A stretch of DNA of 8,339 nt. It comes from an uncultured Pseudomonadota bacterium (GTDB taxonomy: Bacteria > Pseudomonadota > Gammaproteobacteria > Burkholderiales > SG8-39). Made by a program: the position numbers and the translations under genes. Where the stretch lies: NCBI GenBank assembly GCA_903909415.1, contig CAIVVS010000320.1, forward strand, positions 1-8,339, in the 5' to 3' direction. Below, one piece after another: positions 1 through 4,924 of the stretch (positions are counted from its first letter, which is position 1; each line of letters opens with the position of its first letter). A model generated the notes under the pieces. It was not told the DNA's origin. It did not search any database and saw nothing but the letters and a program-made list of their open reading frames with translations.

Positions 1-41
1 CCGGCCACGGCCAGCGCGGTGATCTTGCGTTCCAGTTGCAT
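1..41 (-). CDS. 5' end of a probably exported protein (partial)
   Basis: An ATG on the minus strand (positions 41-39) is preceded at 6 nt by a good Shine-Dalgarno sequence, AAGGAG (53-48). Thirteen codons are visible before the window ends, reading MQLERKITALAVA. A short N-terminus with charged residues followed by a run of Ala, Leu and Val is what the start of a signal peptide looks like, so the product is probably secreted to the envelope. It lies 96 bp downstream of the histidine kinase stop, in the same direction, behind its own predicted regulator box and -10 element (110-142). It is therefore likely a direct target of the neighbouring two-component system. Small PepSY-type exported proteins are often found beside QseBC/PmrAB-like pairs, but nothing in these 13 residues can confirm that family. 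Confidence 0.6.
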   Translation of the reverse strand, partial: MQLERKITALAVA

Positions 42-109
42 GACAGTCTCCTTGTGTGAGGGCGCGTGGCTCGGTGCCTTGTGGGCTGCGGCCTTTGCGC
101 ATGACTGCC

Positions 110-142
110 ATCTTGGGACGGCTTCCTTAAAGCTCCCTTAAA
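110..142 (-). promoter_or_regulatory. PmrA/QseB-type box with -10 element for the leftward partial gene
   Basis: Read on the minus strand, positions 142-126 are TTTAAG-GGAGC-TTTAAG, a perfect hexamer direct repeat with a 5-bp spacer. This matches the known PmrA-box form (hTTAAk-N5-hTTAAk). Exactly 10 bp further on is CAAGAT (115-110), a weak -10 hexamer, so the box takes the place of the -35. The same geometry occurs before the response regulator gene (2183-2215). The first half-site overlaps the TAA stop of the histidine kinase. The predicted start of transcription near position 103 leaves a leader of about 60 nt before the ATG at 41. The box is clear in the sequence; binding by the adjacent regulator is inferred. 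Confidence 0.7.
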
Positions 143-1469
143 GGCTGGCCGCGGCCGCGCGCGGCTGGTCGGCAGGGAAAGACACCGCCGCGCGCAGGCC
201 GCCTTCGGGCGCGTCTGCCAGCGTGATGCGCGCCGCATGCAACTCGGCGATGCGCCGCGCGATCGCCAGGCCCAGGCCGCTGCCGGATTCGCCGCTGCCG
301 GGCACGCGGTAGAAGCGGTCGAACACGCGCTCGCGGTCCTCCGCCGGGATGCCGGGGCCGGTGTCGCTCACGCTGAGTTGCGGCGCACCGTCCTGCAGGC
401 GCGCCGCGACGTCCACCCTGCCGCCGGCTGGCGTGTAGCGCACCGCGTTGTCCACCAGGTTGCGCAGCAGGATGGCGAGGCTGGCCGCGTCGCCGTGCAC
501 GGTGACCGGTTCCGAGGTCGCCAGGCCCAGGTCCACGCCACGCTCGGCCGCGTTCGCCGCGTGCATCGCCACCGCGTCCTTGGCCAAGGCATCCAGGGCC
601 ACCGGTCCGAACCGGTGCGAGGCGCTGTCCGGCTCCAGGCTGGCCAGTTCCAGCAGCTGTCCCACCAGGTGCGTCGCGCGGTCTATGCCTGCGGTGAGCG
701 CGCCGGCCGCCGCCGCGCGCTCGGCGTCGCTGCCAGCGCGTTCCAGCAGCTGCGCCTGCAATCGCAATGCAGTGAGCGGCGAGCGCAGTTCGTGCGCGGC
801 ATCGCCGATGAAGGCGCGCTGCGCGGCGATCGACTCGCCCAGGCGCGCGAGCAGCCCGTTCAGCGCGCCGATCAGCGGTCGCAGTTCATCGGGCAGCGGC
901 CCGGCCGGCAGCGGGTCCAGCGCCGAGGCGCTGCGCGCGGCCACCGCGCGCGCGGTCGCATCCAGCGGCCGCATCGCGCGCGCCACGCCCAGCCACACCA
1001 GCAGCGCGAGCAGCGGCACGATGATGGCCAGCGGTATCAGCGTGCGCAGCGCGGCGTCGGCTGCCATGCCGCGGCGCACGTTCATGCGCTGCGCCACCTG
1101 GATCACGCGGCCGCGCGACTGCACACCGAAGGTGCGCCACAGGCCGTCGGGCGTGGCGAGGTCGGCGAAGCCCAGCGCGGCCGACTGCGGCAAGGGGCTG
1201 CGCGGTCGCGAGCGGTACAGGCGCTCGCCGTCGGCGCGCCAGATCTGGATCACGAACTCGAAGTCCTCGTCCGCCTGCACCAGCGCTTCCTCGTCGCCCA
1301 GCACCATCACCTGGTCGCGCAGCGCCAGCGCCTGCTGCTGCATGTGGTAGTCGAACAGCTCGTTGGCCTCGCGCAGGGACACGTTGTAGAGCACCGCAGC
1401 CTGGATCGCGCCGGCCAGCACCACCGAGCCGATCAGCCAGGCCAGCAGCCTGGAGCGTATGGACTGCAT
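138..1469 (-). CDS. Sensor histidine kinase, QseC/PmrB/TctE-like
   Basis: The 443-residue protein is an inner-membrane sensor kinase that would autophosphorylate and pass phosphate to the adjacent regulator. TM1 lies at about residues 8-30, followed by a periplasmic domain of roughly 110 residues. That domain has the FVIQIWRADGERLYRS pattern of the 2CSK_N-type sensor domain seen in QseC/TctE proteins. TM2 is at about 141-165, then HAMP. The H-box AAHELRSPLTALR carries phosphoacceptor His226. The N-box LRNLVDNAVRYTP, G1 DTGPGIP (369-375), F-box FDRFYR and G2 GSGLGLAI (396-403) are all intact. The ATG at 1469 has GAGGG 6 nt upstream and lies 2 bp after the regulator stop; a TTG at 1475 is possible but has less support. 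An acidic stretch (residues 59-71) near the end of the first periplasmic helix could sense cations, but this is speculative. The ligand is unknown. Confidence 0.93.
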   Translation of the reverse strand: MQSIRSRLLAWLIGSVVLAGAIQAAVLYNVSLREANELFDYHMQQQALALRDQVMVLGDEEALVQADEDFEFVIQIWRADGERLYRSRPRSPLPQSAALGFADLATPDGLWRTFGVQSRGRVIQVAQRMNVRRGMAADAALRTLIPLAIIVPLLALLVWLGVARAMRPLDATARAVAARSASALDPLPAGPLPDELRPLIGALNGLLARLGESIAAQRAFIGDAAHELRSPLTALRLQAQLLERAGSDAERAAAAGALTAGIDRATHLVGQLLELASLEPDSASHRFGPVALDALAKDAVAMHAANAAERGVDLGLATSEPVTVHGDAASLAILLRNLVDNAVRYTPAGGRVDVAARLQDGAPQLSVSDTGPGIPAEDRERVFDRFYRVPGSGESGSGLGLAIARRIAELHAARITLADAPEGGLRAAVSFPADQPRAAAASL

Positions 1470-1471
1470 GC

Positions 1472-2155
1472 TCAACCCTCGGCCGCTGGCGAGAGGCTGC
1501 GCGGCACCATGTAGCCCACGCCGCGCACGTTGCGGATGTAGGCCGTGCCCAGCTTCTTCCTTAGGCCGTGCACGTACACCTCCACCGCATTGCCCTCGCG
1601 GTCCTCGGCGCCCCAGCCGTAGAGCTTCTCCTCCAGCTGCGCGCGCGACAGCACCGCGCCGGGCCGCGCCAGCAGCGCGGCGAGCAGCGCGTACTCCTTG
1701 GGCGAGAGCGCGACCGGCGCGCCCTCGCGCGTGACCTCGCGCGTCACCGGGTCCAGGGTCACGCCCAGGTGCTCGATGCGCGGCTCGGCGCGGCCGCTCG
1801 CGCGCCGGGCCAGCGCGCGCACCCGCGCGAGCAGCACGTCCAGGTCGAAGGGCTTGGTGAGGTAGTCGTCGGCGCCCGCATCCAGGCCGCGCACCACGTC
1901 GGTGGGCGTGTCGCGCGCGGTGATCACCAGCACCGGCGTCGCGTCGCGCCGGGCGCGCAGCGCGCGCAGCACGCCGATGCCGTCGAGCTGCGGCAGGCCG
2001 ATGTCCAGCAGCGCGAGGTCATACGTGCCGTCCTGCGCGGCGGCGAGCGCCGAGCGCCCGTCCAGCACCCAGTCCACCGCGAACTGCTCGCGTGACAGGG
2101 CGTCGCGCACGCTCGCGCCTATCATCCTGTCGTCCTCCACCAGCAGCACGCGCAC
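1472..2155 (-). CDS. OmpR/PhoB-family response regulator, QseB/PmrA-like
   Basis: This 227-residue regulator has a receiver domain with acidic pair E8/D9, phosphoacceptor D51 (LALLDIGLP), T79 and K101 (LTKPFD). A winged-helix DNA-binding domain follows (about 125-219), with the usual VEVYVHGLRKKL recognition-helix region and the IRNVRGVGYM ending. The sequence style (GADDYLTKPFDLDVLLARVRAL) is that of QseB/PmrA/TctD proteins. I chose a GTG start: it gives the normal MRVLLVEDD opening and has AGGGGA 8 nt upstream, whereas no in-frame ATG lies close by. A much longer in-frame extension to 2728 runs through the divergent gene and is not real. The kinase gene follows after 2 bp, so the two form an operon. 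A candidate self-binding box lies 44 bp upstream. The signal it answers to is unknown; nearness to copper genes does not prove it is CopR-like. Confidence 0.93.
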   Translation of the reverse strand: MRVLLVEDDRMIGASVRDALSREQFAVDWVLDGRSALAAAQDGTYDLALLDIGLPQLDGIGVLRALRARRDATPVLVITARDTPTDVVRGLDAGADDYLTKPFDLDVLLARVRALARRASGRAEPRIEHLGVTLDPVTREVTREGAPVALSPKEYALLAALLARPGAVLSRAQLEEKLYGWGAEDREGNAVEVYVHGLRKKLGTAYIRNVRGVGYMVPRSLSPAAEG

Positions 2156-2182
2156 GTCGGTTGTCCCCTGGGCTGTCGCATG

Positions 2183-2215
2183 ATTATGCGCATGCAGGCT
2201 TAAACGGCGCTGAAG
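2183..2215 (-). promoter_or_regulatory. Autoregulatory PmrA/QseB-like box and -10 of the two-component operon
   Basis: On the minus strand, positions 2215-2199 read CTTCAG-CGCCG-TTTAAG, one mismatch from the hTTAAk-N5-hTTAAk form. After exactly 10 bp comes CATAAT (2188-2183), five of six matches to the -10 consensus. There is no good -35; the box sits where one would be, as in activator-dependent promoters. Transcription would start near 2176, about 20 nt before the GTG at 2155. The layout repeats that at 110-142 base for base in spacing, which strengthens both calls. Confidence 0.65.
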
Positions 2216-2219
2216 GCCC

Positions 2220-2244
2220 GCGCCGGCGGCGCCTGCGGATCCGC
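2220..2244. repeat. Two adjacent GC palindromes in the divergent intergenic region
   Basis: GCGCC-GGC-GGCGC at 2220-2232 is a perfect inverted repeat with a 3-nt centre, and GCGGATCCGC at 2235-2244 is a perfect 10-bp palindrome. They lie between the regulator box and the plus-strand RpoE-like promoter, where an operator for the copper genes might be expected. In DNA this GC-rich short palindromes arise easily by chance, and neither matches the CopR or CueR operators I know, so the role is undecided. Confidence 0.35.
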
Positions 2245-2262
2245 GGATTGATCTGCCGCAAG

Positions 2263-2290
2263 GGAACTTTGCCGTCCCGTTGTATTCTGA
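2263..2290 (+). promoter_or_regulatory. RpoE/AlgU-like promoter for the copper operon
   Basis: GGAACTT (2263-2269) is followed by 16 bp and TCTGA (2286-2290), matching the envelope-stress sigma factor consensus GAACTT-N16/17-TCTGA known for RpoE/AlgU. No sigma-70 -35 lies at a proper distance from the alternative -10 TATTCT (2283-2288). Transcription would start about 6-8 nt after the -10, at 2296-2298, on or next to the ATG of the first gene. The mRNA would then be leaderless, in keeping with the absence of a Shine-Dalgarno sequence before that ATG. The match is direct; sigma factor use is inferred. Confidence 0.6.
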
Positions 2291-2297
2291 ACGCCTG

Positions 2298-2783
2298 ATG
2301 TCGATCCGATCCTCCCTGATGCGTAGAACCACGGCACTGCTGTGCCTGTGGGCGATGCTGTTCGCGCAGGGCGCGATTGCCGCGCATTGGGGCGGCATGC
2401 TGGCGCGCGCGCTGGATGTGCCGGTCGCGGCGGCCGGCCATGGCCATGCCGCGCAGGCCGAGGGTCCTGCCGCGCACGGGCATGGCGAACACGACCATGG
2501 CGCGCCCGAACAGGGGGCCCACGGGCATGCGGCCCACGGCCTGCCGTCGGAGCCGGGTTCGGCTGGCGAGCGCGTGTGCCAGACCCATGTCCAGTTCGAC
2601 ATCCAGACGCTGGACCTGCCCCGGATGCCGATGCTGGCCTCCGTGCTGGTGGGGTCGTCGATCGCGCCGGTCCATGCCGCCGCGTCGCTGCAAGCCTGCG
2701 TGCTGGCCGCTGCGTCGGCCGGCGGCATCCGACCTCCGGGCGCACCGCCGCTGTCTGTCCTGCACTGCCGTTTCCTGATCTGA
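2298..2783 (+). CDS. CopL-like His-rich exported metal-binding protein
   Basis: This 161-residue protein has a signal peptide (basic start with R9/R10, hydrophobic core at about 12-28). The mature part is rich in His: H48, H50, H60, H62, H65, H67, H75, H77 and H80 fall in a 33-residue stretch of HGH and HDH motifs. Cys94, Cys134 and Cys157 follow, and the protein ends PPGAPPLSVLHCRFLI. A small His/Cys-rich exported protein as the first gene of a copper operon resembles CopL of Xanthomonas, which is needed for copper-inducible expression of copAB. The family assignment rests on position and composition, not on a firm alignment. The ATG at 2298 has no Shine-Dalgarno but lies at the predicted transcription start; the in-frame TTG at 2280 would fall within the promoter. 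Alternatives are a CzcI-like or DUF2946-like small metal protein. Confidence 0.65.
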   Translation: MSIRSSLMRRTTALLCLWAMLFAQGAIAAHWGGMLARALDVPVAAAGHGHAAQAEGPAAHGHGEHDHGAPEQGAHGHAAHGLPSEPGSAGERVCQTHVQFDIQTLDLPRMPMLASVLVGSSIAPVHAAASLQACVLAAASAGGIRPPGAPPLSVLHCRFLI

Positions 2784-2794
2784 GACGCTGAGCC

Positions 2795-2816
2795 CGGCGC
2801 GCGTGGCCGCGCGCCG
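2795..2816 (+). other. Strong GC hairpin after the CopL-like gene
   Basis: CGGCGCGCG (2795-2803) and CGCGCGCCG (2808-2816) form a perfect 9-bp stem with loop TGGC, 12 nt after the stop at 2783. No T-run follows, so it is not a standard intrinsic terminator. A weaker 5-bp stem lies at 2869-2884. In a 124-bp gap between the first two genes of an otherwise compact operon, it could act as an attenuator, an RNA-processing or stability element, or simply reflect GC richness. Confidence 0.45.
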
Positions 2817-2907
2817 TCGGCCGCGCCTGCGCATCGCGCCCGAACTGCGGGTTGCCGATGCGCCTTCCGCCCGTTGCTTCGGGCAGGTCAGATCAAGGAA
2901 ATGTCAA

Positions 2908-3429
2908 ATGAAACAGCCACTTATCGTATTTCTGGCACTTTTTGGCAGCGCGTCCGCGCTGGCCCAGCCGCAAGCGGGTCGGGCCGATCCCGCCCGCAGC
3001 GACTCCGCCTACGGCAGCCACAAGGCCTGGCAGGACCCGCAGCAACGGCCGTGGCGTGAATCCAACGAGGCGGTCACCGCCAGCGGCGCGGGCCACCAGC
3101 ACGGCAGCGCGCCGGCTGTGCCGTCCGCAGCGTCGCCCACGGCGTCGCCCGCCACCACAGCCCAGGCAGCCCCCGCAGCCCCTGCGGCGCCCAAGCACGA
3201 CCATGGCGACATGAAGGCGCACAAGGAAAAGATGCAGGCCGCGATGAAAGACGGGATGAAAGGCCACATGAAGGGCGAGATGAAGGGTGGCATGAAGGGT
3301 GACATGAAGGCCCACCACGAAGCCATGCAGAAGCGCATGCAGGCCAAGCATGGCGGCACGCCGGCCACGCCGCCCGCTTCGCCTACGCCGCCCCAGCCGG
3401 GCAAGTCCGACGGCGCCCACAAGCACTGA
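2908..3429 (+). CDS. Small exported Met/His/Lys-rich protein, putative periplasmic copper binder
   Basis: The 173-residue product starts with a clear signal peptide (MKQPLIVFLALFGSASALA, cleavage before Gln20). A hydrophilic N-terminal segment, a Pro/Ala linker (about 67-95) and then a charged helix-prone core with KHDHGDMKAHKEKM follow. In this core Met recurs every four residues from 109 to 133 (MKGHMKGEMKGGMKGD). A second Pro-rich stretch leads to the C-terminus DGAHKH. Met and His arranged like this are typical of Cu(I)/Cu(II)-binding periplasmic proteins, so copper storage or buffering is likely. I do not recognise a named family. AAGGAA lies 7 nt before the ATG at 2908; an upstream GTG at 2803 would start inside the GC hairpin and delay the signal peptide, so it is rejected. 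The TolC-like gene follows after 18 bp. Confidence 0.8.
   Translation: MKQPLIVFLALFGSASALAQPQAGRADPARSDSAYGSHKAWQDPQQRPWRESNEAVTASGAGHQHGSAPAVPSAASPTASPATTAQAAPAAPAAPKHDHGDMKAHKEKMQAAMKDGMKGHMKGEMKGGMKGDMKAHHEAMQKRMQAKHGGTPATPPASPTPPQPGKSDGAHKH
3244..3315 (+). repeat. In-frame 12-bp tandem repeat encoding (MKGx)n
   Basis: Six consecutive 12-bp units, each starting ATGAA, begin at 3244, 3256, 3268, 3280, 3292 and 3304. The unit is about ATGAAGGGYGRS; copies differ at a few bases, mostly in the fourth codon, so the encoded unit is M-K-G/D/A-x. They sit inside the coding region of the Met/His-rich protein and keep the frame, so copy number can change by slippage without breaking the gene. Confidence 0.85.
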
Positions 3430-3447
3430 GCACACGGAGGTCGCACC

Positions 3448-4911
3448 ATGTCCCATGCCTTTGCCCGTCGCGTGAGCCCGATCCGCGCGCGCGTCGTTTC
3501 CGCCGGCCTGCTCGTCCCGCTGCTGCTGGGCGGCTGTGCTTCCCTGTCACCGGACTCGGGCTTCGGGCCGGTGTCCGAGGTCGTGCGCCAGCGCCTGGAC
3601 AAGCAGGTGCTCATGCAGCGCGACGAGGACGAGGTCGCGCGCGCCCAGGAACAGGTGCGCGCGCTGCTCGCGCGCAAGCCCTTCGGCGCCGAGGATGCGG
3701 TGCAGGTCGCGCTGCTGTCCAACCGCGGGCTGCAGGCGAGCTTCGCCGAGCTCGGCATCGCCGACGCGGACCGCGTGCAGGCGACCAGCCTGCGCAACCC
3801 GCGCCTGCATTCGCTGCGCACCACCTACGGCGATGCGGTGAGCAAGGTCGAGCAGGGCATCTCCTTCGACGTGCTGGGGCTGCTGACCCTGGGCATGCGC
3901 GGTGAGTTCGAGGCGCGCCGCGCCGGCCTGGTGCAGGCGCGCCTGGCGACCGAGGTGGTGTCGCTCGCCGCGCAGGTGCGCCGCGCCTGGGTGGAGGCGG
4001 TCGCCGCCGCCGAGATGCTGCGCTACGTGGAGCAGGTGCGCGATGCGGCCGATGCCGGCGCGGAACTCGCGCGGCGCATGGCCGCCACCGGCAACGCGTC
4101 GCGGCTGGTGGCCCTGCGCGAGCAGGCGACCTATGCCGAGGCGACGGTGATGCTGGCCCGGGCGCAGCTGGCGTCGGCGTCGGCGCGCGGCCAGCTCGCG
4201 CGGCTGATGGGCGTGGCCCCGCTGCAGGACGCGGGGCAGTCGTTCACGCTGCCCGAGCGCCTGCCCGCGCTGCCGGCCACGCCCGCGCCCGAGCGCGCCA
4301 CCGACGCGGCGGCGCTGGCCACGCGCCTGGACGTGCAGGCGGCGAAACGCGAGCTGGACGCCACCGCGAACCTGCTCGGCCTGACGCGCTCGACGCGCTT
4401 CATCAACGCGCTGGAGCTGGGACGCGCGCGCACCAAGGAGGACGCGCACCCGTTCTCCTACGGCTACTCGATCGCGCTGGAGGTGCCGCTGTTCGACTGG
4501 GGCCAGGCGCGCACCGCGCGCGCCGAGGCGCAGTACATGCAGGCGGTGCACCGGCTGGCCGACGTGGCGCTGGGCGCGGGCGCGGACGTGCGCGATGCCT
4601 GGCGCAACTACCGCCACGCCTGGGAGGGCGCGCGCCACTACCGCGACGAGGTGGTGCCGCTGCGAAAGCGCATTTCCGAGGAAACCCTGCTGCGCTACAA
4701 CGGCATGCTGATCGGCGTGAACGAGCTGCTGGCCGATTCGCGCGAGCAGGCCACCAGCGTCACCGCGGCGATCGGCGCGCTGCGCGACTTCTGGGTGGCC
4801 GACGCGGCGCTGCAGGCGGCCATCGACGGCGCCGGCGCGCGCCCCGCCTTCGCGCCATCGACGATGCCCACCGCTGCGGCCGCTCCGGCGACAGCCGCAG
4901 CCGGCCACTGA
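3448..4911 (+). CDS. TolC-family outer-membrane lipoprotein (outer membrane factor)
   Basis: This 487-residue protein has a lipoprotein signal peptide with lipobox LLGGC, so Cys30 should be lipidated. The mature protein is nearly all long alpha-helix in two similar halves, as in outer membrane efflux (OEP) proteins: about residues 70-245, then 280-460 with the SIALEVPLFDWGQARTARAEAQ segment and the YNGMLIGVNELLADSREQ segment. The family forms the trimeric outer-membrane channel of tripartite efflux systems, including CusC for copper and silver. The Ala/Pro-rich C-terminus ends in GH. GGAGG lies 7 nt before the ATG, and the oxidase gene starts 13 bp after the stop. No periplasmic adaptor or RND pump gene is visible, so its partners are either outside the window or shared. 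Copper efflux is inferred from context. Confidence 0.9.
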   Translation: MSHAFARRVSPIRARVVSAGLLVPLLLGGCASLSPDSGFGPVSEVVRQRLDKQVLMQRDEDEVARAQEQVRALLARKPFGAEDAVQVALLSNRGLQASFAELGIADADRVQATSLRNPRLHSLRTTYGDAVSKVEQGISFDVLGLLTLGMRGEFEARRAGLVQARLATEVVSLAAQVRRAWVEAVAAAEMLRYVEQVRDAADAGAELARRMAATGNASRLVALREQATYAEATVMLARAQLASASARGQLARLMGVAPLQDAGQSFTLPERLPALPATPAPERATDAAALATRLDVQAAKRELDATANLLGLTRSTRFINALELGRARTKEDAHPFSYGYSIALEVPLFDWGQARTARAEAQYMQAVHRLADVALGAGADVRDAWRNYRHAWEGARHYRDEVVPLRKRISEETLLRYNGMLIGVNELLADSREQATSVTAAIGALRDFWVADAALQAAIDGAGARPAFAPSTMPTAAAAPATAAAGH

Positions 4912-4924
4912 AAAAGGACACACC

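Noticed and set aside
1470..1475. TTG start for the histidine kinase overlapping the regulator stop
   Set aside because: The ATG two codons later has a properly spaced GAGGG and needs no rare start codon.
237..1514. Long plus-strand open frame opposite the histidine kinase (425 codons)
   Set aside because: It is Arg/Gln/His/Ala-rich with no recognisable domain and no ribosome site, and it lies opposite a gene with complete kinase motifs. This is the usual shadow frame of GC-rich DNA.
2156..2297. CopR cop box or CueR operator in the divergent region
   Set aside because: I looked for the TTACA-type inverted repeat and the CueR dyad on both strands and found neither. Only generic GC palindromes are present.
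2156..2728. N-terminal extension of the response regulator to 2728
   Set aside because: It would run through the divergent promoter region and the CopL-like gene. The extension has no domain, and the GTG at 2155 gives the normal receiver start with a ribosome site.
2795..2816. Intrinsic terminator after the CopL-like gene
   Set aside because: The stem is strong but no T-run follows, and the same-strand operon continues. I keep it only as a hairpin of unknown role.
2803..2907. Upstream start for the Met/His-rich protein
   Set aside because: It begins with GTG inside a GC hairpin and would place 35 charged residues before a perfect signal peptide that has its own ribosome site.
3244..3315. 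CRISPR-like or mobile repeat array
   Set aside because: The units are 12 bp, directly adjacent with no spacers and in frame within a coding region. They are protein repeats.
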